64,000 bases of DNA from JAIBAC01 sp046331095 (GCA_046331095.1 JAXLRM010000003.1:806001-870000), one strand, 5' to 3'. Counted from the first letter of the stretch, positions 16,682 to 25,516 are shown. The notes: generated by a model from the letters alone, not told the origin. A program made the numbers and translations.

Positions 16682-16715
16682 TCGTGCAAGACTCCTTGCA
16701 CGACCTCTTGCACGA
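16682..16715. promoter_or_regulatory. 22-bp dyad operator, type B, plus extra half-site
   Basis: TCGTGCAAG…CCTTGCACGA at 16682-16703 with ten-base perfect arms, then another half-site TCTTGCACGA at 16706-16715. It lies 30-63 bases before the HO-like gene. It matches the site at 15443-15464, so both flanks of the hydratase region are probably under the same regulator. Confidence 0.62.
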
Positions 16716-16744
16716 CTCCCGGCCAGGGACGCGGAGCGACGGAC

Positions 16745-17524
16745 ATGGGCGACGAGACCCGCGAGTTCAAGGACATCCGCCGGGACACTCACGCCGAGGA
16801 CGGTGAGGCGCTCGGTGCCGCCGAGTTCATGGACCAGCTCGAGGCTGTCCAAGCGGAGGTGTGCACGGCCAAGAACCTCCTCTGGGAACACGTCGCCGAC
16901 GGCACCCTGTCGACGGAGTTCCTGAAGCGGTTCTGCCTCGAGTACTACTTCATGGGCCGCTTCTACACGTCCGAGTTCGGTTCGCTCGTCTCCAACGCCC
17001 CCGACGTTGACTCCCTGCTGCTCGGGACCAGCGAGCACTTCGTCCATTGGCTCCAGAACCTCGCCGACGAGACCGGCTTCACCGGAGACCGCAACCACGT
17101 CGACATGAAGTACGAGTGGGCGCAGATGCTCGGCATCAGCGACGCTCGGCTCGACGACTACGTCGCGATCCCCGAGACGATCGGAGCGGTGTTCACGACG
17201 CTGTACTACATGCGCCGCAGCTACGAGGAGGGCCTCGCCGCGTTCGGGTGGGCCGGGGAGCGCTTCGCGGCGTCCACCGGATACGCGAAGCTCATGTACG
17301 AGGGCATGCGTGACCACTACGGCATCGAGGTCGAGAACTTCCGTGTGCACGCCTACGCCGAGGTCGACCACGGCGATGCCGCCGACTACCTCCTGCGTCA
17401 GGTCGTCCACACCGCCGGCCAGCAGCGACGGGTGCGGCGTGCCGTCACCCATGTCTTCCACGTGCGCAACCAGCGCACCGTCGCGCTCAACCGCTGGATC
17501 GACGAGCCGGGCGCGCTGCGCTGA
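16745..17524 (+). CDS. Heme-oxygenase-like (PqqC/TenA-fold) iron-type redox enzyme
   Basis: 259 residues from ATG 16745. All-helical; helix 1 carries EYYFMGRFYTSEFGSLVSNA, later TSEHFVHWLQNLADETG, and the C-terminal helix has H202, E206, D208 and H209 in VHAYAEVDHGD, the pattern of metal-binding residues in the heme-oxygenase-like diiron oxidase group and PqqC relatives. The stop overlaps the ATG of the acyl-CoA dehydrogenase by one base (TGATG), so it acts with fatty-acyl or similar CoA substrates. Exact reaction unknown; an oxidative step on a thioester or carboxylate is possible. Confidence 0.78.
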   Translation: MGDETREFKDIRRDTHAEDGEALGAAEFMDQLEAVQAEVCTAKNLLWEHVADGTLSTEFLKRFCLEYYFMGRFYTSEFGSLVSNAPDVDSLLLGTSEHFVHWLQNLADETGFTGDRNHVDMKYEWAQMLGISDARLDDYVAIPETIGAVFTTLYYMRRSYEEGLAAFGWAGERFAASTGYAKLMYEGMRDHYGIEVENFRVHAYAEVDHGDAADYLLRQVVHTAGQQRRVRRAVTHVFHVRNQRTVALNRWIDEPGALR

Positions 17525-18696
17525 TGCAGCTCCACTACGAAGCGGCCGAGGAGGAGTTCCGCGACCGACTCGTGGCCTGGCTGGGCGAGCACGCACCGAG
17601 CCGGGCCGAGATGGCGTCCGCCCCGCGGCGTTCCACAGCGCACATGCCGGAGTGGGCGCGCAGGTTCCAGCGCGCGATGTTCGACGACGGCTGGCTGGTG
17701 CCGGGCTGGCCACCCCGCTTCGGGGGTCGTGACGCGTCGCCCGTCGAGCAGATGATCTACTTCGAGGAGCTCGCGCGGCGCGAGATCCAGCGGGCGTCCA
17801 ACCCACAGGGCCTGTCGATCTGCACGCCCTCGATCGTCGACCGCGGTACCGAGGACCAGATCGAGCGCTACGCGATCCCGACGCTGAAGGCCGAGGTCAC
17901 GTGGTGCGTGGGCATGAGCGAGCCGGGCGCGGGCAGCGACCTCGCCGCACTGTCCACCCGAGCGGTGCGCCGCGGCGACAGCTTCGTCGTCGACGGCCAG
18001 AAGGTGTGGACCAGCGGAGCCCACGACGCGACCTACTGCATGGCGTTCGTGCGCACCGACACAGACGCGCCCAAGCACAAGGGGATCTCGGCGCTGATCG
18101 TCGACATGGCGAGCCCCGGCATCGAGTGCCGGCCTCTGCTCGAGATCACCGAGAAGGGCCACGCCGACTTCAACGAGGTCTTCTTCACCGACGTGGAGGT
18201 TCCCGTCGAGAACCTCGTCGGCGAGCTCGACGGTGGCTGGGCGATCGCGAACACGTCGCTCTCCCACGAGCGCGCGATGCTGTGGGTCAACCAAGCCACC
18301 AACACCGAACGCGCCCTCGGCGTCGTCCGCGAGACGCTTTGTCCCACCGCCGACGGCGCCTTGCGAGATCGCCTCGCGACGCTCGCGATCGACGTGCAGG
18401 CCCTCTGGCTCATGGGGTACCGGGGTTTCGCCAAGGCTGCCAAGGGCCGGGCGGCGCCGGAGCACTCCATCCTCAAGCTCTACGGCAGCGAGACCGAGCA
18501 GCGCCTCGACCTCTTGGCGGCCGAAGCCCTCGGCGCCGACGCCTTGGACCTGTCGAGGATGTCCGGTGTGGCGTCGAGCCGTGAGCTGCCCTGGATGACG
18601 AACTATTTCCGCACGTTCGCGAACACGATCGCGGGCGGCACCTCCGAGATCCAGCGCAACATCATCGCCGAACGCATCCTCGGCCTGCCGCGCTGA
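17524..18696 (+). CDS. Acyl-CoA dehydrogenase (FadE type)
   Basis: 390 residues from ATG 17524. Full ACAD layout: N-terminal helices, WCVGMSEPGAGSDLA (FAD-binding beta domain), DGQKVWTSGAHDATYC, EVFFTDVEVPVENLVGE, and the C-terminal GGTSEIQRNIIAERILGLPR. Oxidises an acyl-CoA to the enoyl-CoA, passing electrons to ETF. Coupled with the HO-like gene. The segment usually holding the catalytic Glu is not certain by eye. It converges on the second dehydrogenase gene at 18716. Confidence 0.93.
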   Translation: MQLHYEAAEEEFRDRLVAWLGEHAPSRAEMASAPRRSTAHMPEWARRFQRAMFDDGWLVPGWPPRFGGRDASPVEQMIYFEELARREIQRASNPQGLSICTPSIVDRGTEDQIERYAIPTLKAEVTWCVGMSEPGAGSDLAALSTRAVRRGDSFVVDGQKVWTSGAHDATYCMAFVRTDTDAPKHKGISALIVDMASPGIECRPLLEITEKGHADFNEVFFTDVEVPVENLVGELDGGWAIANTSLSHERAMLWVNQATNTERALGVVRETLCPTADGALRDRLATLAIDVQALWLMGYRGFAKAAKGRAAPEHSILKLYGSETEQRLDLLAAEALGADALDLSRMSGVASSRELPWMTNYFRTFANTIAGGTSEIQRNIIAERILGLPR

Positions 18697-18715
18697 AGAG
18701 GCGCTCGGCGCCGGC

Positions 18716-19783
18716 TCACAGTCCGAGGATGTCGGCGACGCGGCCACGGTGTTCGGCGGCGGTACCACACAGGGCGTCGTCGGTCTTGAGACGGCGAAGG
18801 TGCAGGTGCAGCGGGTGCTCCCACGTGTAGCCGACGCCGCCGTGGATCTGGAGGGACTCCTTGGCGACGAGACGCTGACAATCGCCCACCCCCGCCTTCG
18901 CCATCGAGACCGCGAGCGCGCGGCGCGGGTCGTCCGCGGCGATCGTCAGTGCGGCGTACGTGCACAACGCACGCGCCCGCGCGAGGGCGACGTACATGTC
19001 CGCGAGCTTGTGCTTGATCGCCTGGAACGACCCGATCGGGCGGTCGAACTGGACCCTGTCGCGGGCATGGTCGAGTGTCATGTCGAAGGCGGCCTGCGCG
19101 GTGCCGAGTGCTTCCAGCGCGAGTCCACACGCGGCTTCCTCACGGATCCGTGCGACGGAGGCGGCACAATCGGTCGCCCACGGTGGGTCGATGTCGACGC
19201 CGTCGAGGATGACGCGACCCAGCGCCCGGCTCGGGTCGAGCGCTTCCTCGGCCTCGATGCGTATTCCGGCAGCACCGGCAGCCACGACGGCAAGGGTCGT
19301 GGAGGCGTCTGCCACCACCGCGAGGTGCGTGACGTCGCCGGCGCCGAGCACGTGCGCGACCTCGCCGTCGAGGCGCAGCCCGCCGCCGTCGCCGACCGTG
19401 GCCGTGACGTCGCCGTCGACGAGGGTGCCGGTCACCACGCCCGCGAGCACCCCGGCTACCAGCTCCTCGGTCCGTGCTTCGTCGAGGGCGAGCAGGGCGG
19501 GCAGCAACTGAGTCGTCGTCGGCACGTACGGCCCGGGTGCGACGTGGCGGCCCAGGGCCTCGACCACGATGCCGACCTCGACGAAGCCGAGACCGAGACC
19601 GCCACGCCGTTCGGGCACCGCGAGCGACTGCCAACCCAGGGACGACATCGTTCCGTACAGCGGCGCCCACGACGCCTCGCCCTCGAACACGGCACGGACG
19701 AGCCGAGGGGTGCACTCGCGTGCGAGGACGGCGCCGACCGCTGCGACGAGCTCGAGCTGGTCGTCGTCGAAGTCGAGGCGCAT
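18716..19783 (-). CDS. Acyl-CoA dehydrogenase (FadE type), short form
   Basis: 355 residues. N-terminal LDFDDDQLELVAAVGAVLAREC; GGLGLGFVEVGIVVEALGRH; DRVQFDRPIGSFQAIKHKLADMY; and C-terminal QIHGGVGYTWEHPLHLHLRRLK, typical of FadE chains that form alpha2beta2 heterotetramers in actinobacterial sterol and fatty-acid catabolism. The partner may be the 390-residue protein at 17524. It follows the TetR gene by 15 bases on the same strand, so that regulator probably controls it. Confidence 0.9.
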   Translation of the reverse strand: MRLDFDDDQLELVAAVGAVLARECTPRLVRAVFEGEASWAPLYGTMSSLGWQSLAVPERRGGLGLGFVEVGIVVEALGRHVAPGPYVPTTTQLLPALLALDEARTEELVAGVLAGVVTGTLVDGDVTATVGDGGGLRLDGEVAHVLGAGDVTHLAVVADASTTLAVVAAGAAGIRIEAEEALDPSRALGRVILDGVDIDPPWATDCAASVARIREEAACGLALEALGTAQAAFDMTLDHARDRVQFDRPIGSFQAIKHKLADMYVALARARALCTYAALTIAADDPRRALAVSMAKAGVGDCQRLVAKESLQIHGGVGYTWEHPLHLHLRRLKTDDALCGTAAEHRGRVADILGL

Positions 19784-19798
19784 GCTCGAACCTCCTTG

Positions 19799-20461
19799 TC
19801 AACTCCGTTGCGGTCGCGGCGACCGGCCGCCGAACACGCCCGCGTGGATGATGCGGGCCAACGTGTCGACCATCTCGTCACGATCTACGCGCAGGCGAGC
19901 CACGAGGTAGTTGTTGACACGCTCGACGACGGCAACGGTCGCGACCGCCGCTTGTTCCGGATCGAGCCCGTTGCGGTTGCCGGCCGCCTCGAGCGCGGCG
20001 GCGAAGGTCGTGGTGAGATCGGAGAGGATCTCGGCACCGAGGCGGACGAGTTCGGGGTCGACGTCGTCGGACTGCCAGACGCGGATGACCGGGTAGTGAT
20101 GCTCGTAGAGAGCGGTGAATCCCCCGAGCCAGGCCCGCAGGTCGCGGAAGCCCGCCGCTCCTGTCCCGACGGGGCCCAGGTCCGCTACGAGCTCGCGCAT
20201 CTCGTCGCCCACCACGTGGGCGAGCGCGTCGAAGAGCTCCGCCTTGTTGGCGAAGTAGAGGTAGAAGGTGCCGTGGGACACCCCTGCACGTGCGCAGATG
20301 TCGTCGACACGGGTCTCGCGGTAGCCCCTGTCGGCGAGGGTGTCGAGGCCGGCTTCGAGGAGGCGCGCCAGCGTGCGGAGGCCCTGGGCTCGGAGCTTGC
20401 GCCCCTGGGCGGGACTACCTCCGGCACTCGGGGCGGAGACGGTCCGGGCGGCGTCGCTCAC
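19799..20461 (-). CDS. TetR-family regulator
   Basis: 220 residues from GTG 20461. The helix-turn-helix spans about residues 50-73 (TRVDDICARAGVSHGTFYLYF). Residues 1-22 are a flexible Ser/Ala/Gly-rich leader, so a later start is possible. A 16-bp dyad at 20483-20498 sits 22 bases upstream, as in autoregulated TetR genes. It is cotranscribed with the acyl-CoA dehydrogenase gene at 18716, consistent with an acyl-CoA-responsive repressor. Confidence 0.92.
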   Translation of the reverse strand: MSDAARTVSAPSAGGSPAQGRKLRAQGLRTLARLLEAGLDTLADRGYRETRVDDICARAGVSHGTFYLYFANKAELFDALAHVVGDEMRELVADLGPVGTGAAGFRDLRAWLGGFTALYEHHYPVIRVWQSDDVDPELVRLGAEILSDLTTTFAAALEAAGNRNGLDPEQAAVATVAVVERVNNYLVARLRVDRDEMVDTLARIIHAGVFGGRSPRPQRS

Positions 20462-20482
20462 CGGGCAACACTAGGGCATTCC

Positions 20483-20498
20483 CTGACGTGGGCGTCAG
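20483..20498. promoter_or_regulatory. 16-bp dyad operator, type A
   Basis: CTGACG TGGG CGTCAG between the TetR gene and the divergent mycothiol-type gene. Same total length and outer bases as the dyad at 9898-9913. Confidence 0.6.
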
Positions 20499-20548
20499 AG
20501 AACGGGTGAGTGGCTCACCTGTACGAGTCGCGGATACCTTCTGCGGCG

Positions 20549-21118
20549 ATGAGGTTCCCGCTCGAAGACGTGTACCGCGCCGAACGCGCCGACCTCGTGG
20601 CGACGATCGAGTCTCTCGACGACGACGAGTTCGACCACGGCGAGACCCTGTGCGTGGACTGGGCACCACGTGACGTCCTCGCCCACCTGATGGGCATCGA
20701 CACGATGCCGGATGCTTACGTGCGTGCGGGCGGCATCGGGCGCGGCAACGCCCGTGTCGTGGACACCTACAGGGCGATGACCCGGGCCGAGCTCACGGCC
20801 AGGGCGCGCAAGTGGGCTGCCGAGCCTGCGCTGACGACCCGCATCGCGTCGGCGTTCTTCCTCGGCGACCTGTGCGTGCACCACCAGGACATCCTGCGAC
20901 CGCTCGGGCGCACCCGCGTGCTCGACTCCCGCCGCAGCGCCGCGATCCTGCGCGAGGGGATCGTCCTCGGCGGACGCAAGCTGTTGTCGCACCGCATCGT
21001 CCCCACCGACGGAAGCCGCCCCCTCGGACGTGGGACCGAGGTGAAGGGAACGCGCGAGGCGCTCGGTCTGTGGCTCACCGGTCGCCGCGGGATCGAGGCC
21101 GAGCTCGAGTTCGGCTGA
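20549..21118 (+). CDS. Maleylpyruvate-isomerase-family mycothiol-dependent-type protein
   Basis: 189 residues from ATG 20549 (an upstream GTG at 20510 would overlap the promoter region). The N-terminal DinB/MDMPI four-helix fold shows as FPLEDVYRAERADLVATIES…WAPRDVLAHLMGID, where the WxxRDVLAHL motif is typical, and DLCVHHQDILRPLG supplies the two conserved His that bind metal in this group. Members use mycothiol, a thiol made only by actinobacteria, for isomerisation or detoxification. Substrate unknown. Confidence 0.8.
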   Translation: MRFPLEDVYRAERADLVATIESLDDDEFDHGETLCVDWAPRDVLAHLMGIDTMPDAYVRAGGIGRGNARVVDTYRAMTRAELTARARKWAAEPALTTRIASAFFLGDLCVHHQDILRPLGRTRVLDSRRSAAILREGIVLGGRKLLSHRIVPTDGSRPLGRGTEVKGTREALGLWLTGRRGIEAELEFG

Positions 21119-21146
21119 ACCGGGGACCCCACACCCCCCAACCCAC

Positions 21147-21267
21147 CCAAACGCGGGCGGGATGACCCGCCAGCGCCACAAACCACCCGCGTTTGCGGGA
21201 TCGGCCCCACCCAAACGCGGGCGGGATGACCCGCCAGCGCCACGAACCACCCGCGTTTGCGGGATCG
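21147..21267. repeat. Tandem pair of palindromic elements, 64-bp pitch (locus 1)
   Basis: Two copies starting at 21147 and 21211. Each runs CCAAACGCGGGC, an inner GGCGGGATGACCCGCC hairpin, then a distal CCCGCGTTTG that pairs with the start. Located just after the mycothiol-type gene and before the convergent gene at 21278. Related pairs with the same 64-bp pitch occur at 50325 and 61931. Confidence 0.9.
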
Positions 21268-21277
21268 GGGCCTCGGG

Positions 21278-22513
21278 TCAGCCGGGGTTTGGGCTCGTGA
21301 GAGCGATGTCGGACTGTTGGGTGAAGACGACGTTCATGACGCCCGCGACCGTCGTCGTCACGTTCACGTTCTGCTTCCAGCGCAGGACCAGCCCGTTGGT
21401 CGTGGAGTACCAGTAGTCCTCGACGATCGTGCCCCGCTGGGTGTTCTGGCTGTCCCCGGGTTCCATCGAGATCTCCCGCCGCGTGTGCCACGCTTCGACC
21501 CCGGCGACGGTCTCCTTGCCGACCACGGTGCTCTTGGCCGTCTCCTTGTGCCTGCCCGGCACCTTGGAGCTCGAGTTGGAGCCCATGCAGGTGCCGACAG
21601 CGCCGCTCACTCCCGGCGCCGGGTTCGCGGGCAGCATGACGTCGGGCGGTGCGCAGGCGAGGTTCTCGGTGCTCTCCTCGGCGACGGTGCCGACGAGGAC
21701 AGTCCTGATGTACTGCGAGCTCTCGGGCATGACGATGCCGCCGTCGTTCGTGCCGCACAGGGTGACCAGGTTCCAGTTGCCCGCGTCGACGCTGAACTTG
21801 AAGTCGAAACAGCCGGCGCCCGCGCCCGTCACCTCGAGCGACGGGTTCGCCACCGCCGTCGCGTTGCCCGGCGGCGTGGACTTGCGGGAGCCGGTACCGG
21901 TAGCGGCGTAGGTACCGACCGCGGGAGCGAACCTGAACGCCCCACCCGCGGCATCCCCGCCCGAACCGCCACCGGCTGCACCACCGGCGTCGCCCGTGGC
22001 GGTGCCCGCGGCATCGGTGCCCGACGCGGAGGCAGCGGACGTGTCGCCACTCGCGGCGTCGGTGGACGTTCCTCCGGCAGACGTGTTGGTGTCGAACGCC
22101 GCGTTGGTGCCGGCACCCGAGGAGCTGCGATTCGACACCGCTCGCGCCGACAGGGCCTCGGGGGTGTTGTCGGCTCGTAACACGACAACGAGCGCCCAAA
22201 CGAGCGCGACGACGGTGACGATGCCGAGCGCGACCCCGAGGACGTTGCCCCCGATGACGTAGTTGCGCCCACCGGCGGCGCCACCGCCTTCGGCCTCGGG
22301 CTCGGGAATCGGCGGGAACGCCCTCGGGATCGGCGCCACCGCGGGGACATCACCCGAAGCAGCTCGCGGTGGGACCTGGACGGATCCAACGTCCGTGCCG
22401 GACGAAGCCCCGTTCCCCGGCAGCGCCCCGGCAGTCCACGGAGAGGTGCCTACCGTCGTGACCGAACCGTCTCGTGTCGCCACGCCCCGCCCCCCTAGCG
22501 GATCGCGTTCCAC
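21278..22513 (-). CDS. Membrane-anchored protein of unknown function, paralogue 1
   Basis: 411 residues from GTG 22513; a GTG ten codons later (VATRDGSV) is equally possible. A cytoplasmic Pro/Gly-rich region (1-85), one membrane helix (about 86-112, YVIGGNVLGVALGIVTVVAL…), an Ala/Thr/Ser/Gly-rich linker (about 120-200), and a C-terminal extracellular domain (205-411) with four Cys in the contexts GCFDFKF, TLCGTNDGG, LACAPPD and GTCMGSNSSS. No known domain recognised. The same layout and Cys positions occur in the next gene. Confidence 0.8.
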   Translation of the reverse strand: MERDPLGGRGVATRDGSVTTVGTSPWTAGALPGNGASSGTDVGSVQVPPRAASGDVPAVAPIPRAFPPIPEPEAEGGGAAGGRNYVIGGNVLGVALGIVTVVALVWALVVVLRADNTPEALSARAVSNRSSSGAGTNAAFDTNTSAGGTSTDAASGDTSAASASGTDAAGTATGDAGGAAGGGSGGDAAGGAFRFAPAVGTYAATGTGSRKSTPPGNATAVANPSLEVTGAGAGCFDFKFSVDAGNWNLVTLCGTNDGGIVMPESSQYIRTVLVGTVAEESTENLACAPPDVMLPANPAPGVSGAVGTCMGSNSSSKVPGRHKETAKSTVVGKETVAGVEAWHTRREISMEPGDSQNTQRGTIVEDYWYSTTNGLVLRWKQNVNVTTTVAGVMNVVFTQQSDIALTSPNPG

Positions 22514-22598
22514 TCGGATGCAGGCTACGTCGAGTACCGGAGCCGGTCCAGGGGAGGCGACCTCTCACCACCCGCGACTGCGGCGGCGAGGCGGGGAG

Positions 22599-24056
22599 TC
22601 ACTTGGGGTTGGTCACCGTGAGGTCGGTCTGTTGGACGTAGGTGGTGGACATGATGCCGACAACCGTCGTGGTCGCCGAGACGTCCTGCTTCCAGCGCAC
22701 GGCCAACCCGTTTGTGGTCGAGAGCCACCAGTCCTCGACGACCTTGCCGTTCTGGGTGTTCTGGCCGCCGTTGGGCACCATCGTGATGTTCCGCTTGATG
22801 TGCCATGCCTCGACACCGGAGACGGTCTCCTTGCCGACCACGGTGAACGTCGAGGTCTGCTTGTTCGTGCCCGGCGTCAACGACGAGCTGTTGGACCCGA
22901 TGCAACCGCCGCCGCCGGCGCCGCTCACCCCAGGGGCGGCGTTGCCGGGCAGGAAGATGTCGGCCGGCGAGCAGTTCAGCGTCTGTGTGTTCTCGATGCC
23001 GTTCGCGCCGATCGCGAGCTTGAGGTACTGCTCGCTCTTCGGCATTACGACGCCGCCGTCGGAGGTGGCGCACAGCGTCGGTCCGCTCCAGTTACCGGCA
23101 TCCATCGTGAACTTGAAGAAGTAGCAGCCTGAACCTGCAGCCGACACCTCGAACGACGGGTTCGACAAGGGAATCGTGCTTCCCGGCGGTGTCGCCTTGT
23201 GGAACCCGGTGCCTGTCACGGTGTAGGTGCCCGTGGGGGGGGCGAACTTAATGGCCCCGGCCGTTGCGCCCCCGCCCGAACCGCCGCCACCACCACCGCC
23301 GGCTGCCCCCGAGTCGCCGGTGGCGGCGCCCGAGGCGTCGGTGGCAGCCGCTCCGGCCGCCGCGGTGTCGCCGGTGGCGGTCCCGGTGGAGGTACCGCCG
23401 ACGGAGGTGTTGGTGTCGGCAGCGCCGCTGTTGTCCCCACCCGAGGAGTTGCGGTTGGACGACGCCCGCGCTGCCAGAGCCTCGGGAGTGTTGTCCGTGC
23501 GCAGCGCGATCACCAGTGCCCACACGAGCGCCACGACCGTGATGATGGCGAGCACGACACCGAGGACGTTGCCACCGATGACGTAGTTGCGCCCGCCGGC
23601 GCCGCCGCCGTCGCCGTCGACCTCGGGCTCGGGAATCAGCGGGAAGGCACGCGGGACGGGTACCACGGCGGGGACGCCACCCGCAGGCGCGGACATCTGG
23701 TCGGATCCGTCCTGTCGGGCCGGCAGGTGCCCGGCCCCGGTGCCTACGCCGGCAGGCTCTGGGGCAGAAGTCCCTCCCACCTGGCCCACCTGAGCAATCT
23801 GACCGGTGACATCGGCACCGGGTGGAAGCGCAGGGGGCATGACCGGTGCGTGGGGGGGTGTTGGCGGCGCCTGCCATCCACCGCCCGATCCACCGTTCGA
23901 GCCGTGGAACGCGCCGTTGGTGGGCGACGCTCCAGAAGTCCACGGGGGGCTGCCAGTCGCTGTCACGGAACCCTGTCCTGTCTCGATGCCGGGTGTCGCT
24001 CCCGGCCCGCCACCGTTGTCCATCACTGCACCCAACCCGAGAAATGCGGACGCCAC
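22599..24056 (-). CDS. Membrane-anchored protein of unknown function, paralogue 2
   Basis: 485 residues; an internal ATG (MDNGGGPG, residue 12) may be the real start. Membrane helix at about 159-185, preceded by a long Pro/Gly/Ala-rich cytoplasmic part and followed by an Ala/Gly/Thr/Ser linker and a C-terminal domain with Cys in GCYFFKF, TLCATSDGG, LNCSPAD and GGCIGSNSSS. Alignment with the 21278 protein is clear from the membrane helix to the C-terminus, including WHIKRNI/WHTRREI and VEDWWLSTTNGL/VEDYWYSTTNGL. Tandem duplication, 85 bases apart. Divergent from a solute-binding lipoprotein gene. Confidence 0.82.
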   Translation of the reverse strand: MASAFLGLGAVMDNGGGPGATPGIETGQGSVTATGSPPWTSGASPTNGAFHGSNGGSGGGWQAPPTPPHAPVMPPALPPGADVTGQIAQVGQVGGTSAPEPAGVGTGAGHLPARQDGSDQMSAPAGGVPAVVPVPRAFPLIPEPEVDGDGGGAGGRNYVIGGNVLGVVLAIITVVALVWALVIALRTDNTPEALAARASSNRNSSGGDNSGAADTNTSVGGTSTGTATGDTAAAGAAATDASGAATGDSGAAGGGGGGGSGGGATAGAIKFAPPTGTYTVTGTGFHKATPPGSTIPLSNPSFEVSAAGSGCYFFKFTMDAGNWSGPTLCATSDGGVVMPKSEQYLKLAIGANGIENTQTLNCSPADIFLPGNAAPGVSGAGGGGCIGSNSSSLTPGTNKQTSTFTVVGKETVSGVEAWHIKRNITMVPNGGQNTQNGKVVEDWWLSTTNGLAVRWKQDVSATTTVVGIMSTTYVQQTDLTVTNPK

Positions 24057-24202
24057 GGTCCCACCCGCGCGAGACGCATGACTCTCGCATGCAGGCTACG
24101 ACGCGTCGACGCAGAATACTGCTTCGGAGTACTTCGTGTCCGGGTGCCCGATCTCCCACCAACTCCGCAACTAACAGCGAACACCAGCGAATTCGTGGTT
24201 GG

Positions 24203-25516
24203 ATGGGAGCACTACGTCGTCGTCTTCCACGGGGGTGGGCGGTCTTGCGCCGGCAACTATCAGTCCTGATCGTGCTCGCGGTCGCAACGACGACCTTGTC
24301 GGCGTGCGGCAACGCCTGGTCCGGCGAGTTGGCCCACAGCAACGCACGCCCGGGGGTGACCTCCGACGAGATCCGTGTCGGTGCGATCGTCTCCAAGACC
24401 TCCCCCGTCGGCGACAACTACGTGACGTCCATCGACGGGGCGAAGGCCTACTTCGAGATGATCAATTCCGAGGGTGGCGTCTTCGGCCGCAACCTCGTCA
24501 TGGCGGCCGAGTACGACGACTTCACCCAGGCCTCACGCAACGTCCAGGCAGCTCGCAGCCTCGTCGAGGAGGACCAGGTCTTCGCGGTACTGCCGGTCGC
24601 GACGCCCCTGTTCGCGGGAGGCACCTACCTGGCCCAACAGGGCACGCCGACATTCGGCTGGAACATCAACCCCGAGTGGTCGGCGGGTCCGAGCCTGTTC
24701 GGCAACACCGGCTCCTACATCTGCTTCACCTGCGCGGAGACCTTCGCGTACCTGCCCATGGTGGGCAAGCAGCTCAACGTGCACAAGTTCGCACTGCTCG
24801 CCTACTCGGCGGCGCAGTCGAAGCAGTGCCTCGAAGGGCAGAAGGCGGCGATCACCAAGTACGGCAGCGAGGTCGTGTTCGAGGACGGGTCGCTCGGCTT
24901 CGGCTTCACCGACGCGTCCGCCGACGTCGCCCGGATCAAGGATTCCGGCGCCGAGATGCTCGCCACCTGTATGGACGGTGACGGTTCGGCGCGCATCAGC
25001 AGGGCCCTGCACCAGTCCGGCGTGGACATCAAGCAGTACTGGCCGATCGGCTACGACGCCAACCTCCTCGAGCAGTTCCCCTCGGAGATGGACGGGATCT
25101 ACATGCAGTCGGCCGCGGTCCCCTTCGAGATCCCCGAGTCCTCGCCGGGCCTGCAGAAGTACCTGGAGTGGATGGAAAAGACCGGCGGCCAGGTGGGTGA
25201 GCTCTCCCTGGTCGGCTGGGCGGGCGCGGCCCTCATGGTGCGCGGCATCCAGGATGCCGGCGAGGACTTCACCCAGGGCAGCGTCGTGGAGGCGATCAAC
25301 CGGATAACCGACTGGACTGCCGACAAGATCCTGCCCGGTATCAACTGGACGATCGCACACGGGCCACCACCGGAGGACCAGATCCCGCTGGCGTGCCTGT
25401 CGTTCCTGCAGGTACAGGACGGCAAGTTCCACCCGGTGTTCGTCACGCCCGAGCAGCCCTTCCTCTGCATCGACCCACGGGCGTCCACGATCCCCGACGA
25501 ACCGATTCGCAGGTGA
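24203..25516 (+). CDS. Branched-chain-amino-acid-type ABC transporter substrate-binding lipoprotein
   Basis: 437 residues from ATG 24203. Arg-rich start, apolar helix LIVLAVATTTLSAC with the lipidated Cys at 35. The mature part is a type I periplasmic-binding fold of the LivJ/Peripla_BP_6 group: EIRVGAIVSKTSPVG, AYFEMINSEGGVFGRNL, VQAARSLVEEDQVFAVLPV. No permease or ATPase genes of a Liv transporter are nearby, so it is an orphan binding protein or a sensor. A small lipoprotein gene follows after 28 bases. Confidence 0.9.
   Translation: MGALRRRLPRGWAVLRRQLSVLIVLAVATTTLSACGNAWSGELAHSNARPGVTSDEIRVGAIVSKTSPVGDNYVTSIDGAKAYFEMINSEGGVFGRNLVMAAEYDDFTQASRNVQAARSLVEEDQVFAVLPVATPLFAGGTYLAQQGTPTFGWNINPEWSAGPSLFGNTGSYICFTCAETFAYLPMVGKQLNVHKFALLAYSAAQSKQCLEGQKAAITKYGSEVVFEDGSLGFGFTDASADVARIKDSGAEMLATCMDGDGSARISRALHQSGVDIKQYWPIGYDANLLEQFPSEMDGIYMQSAAVPFEIPESSPGLQKYLEWMEKTGGQVGELSLVGWAGAALMVRGIQDAGEDFTQGSVVEAINRITDWTADKILPGINWTIAHGPPPEDQIPLACLSFLQVQDGKFHPVFVTPEQPFLCIDPRASTIPDEPIRR

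Noticed and set aside
15799..16806. Open frame that includes the 93-bp repeats and would encode a 31-residue repeat protein
   Set aside because: Its first half is an alternative frame of the enoyl-CoA hydratase. The repeat is open only because 93 is a multiple of three. No start or ribosome-binding site is present for the repeat part alone.
21147..21267. CRISPR or rho-independent terminators
   Set aside because: Only two copies, no spacers, and no T-run after the stems; similar pairs at other loci show a dispersed palindromic repeat.
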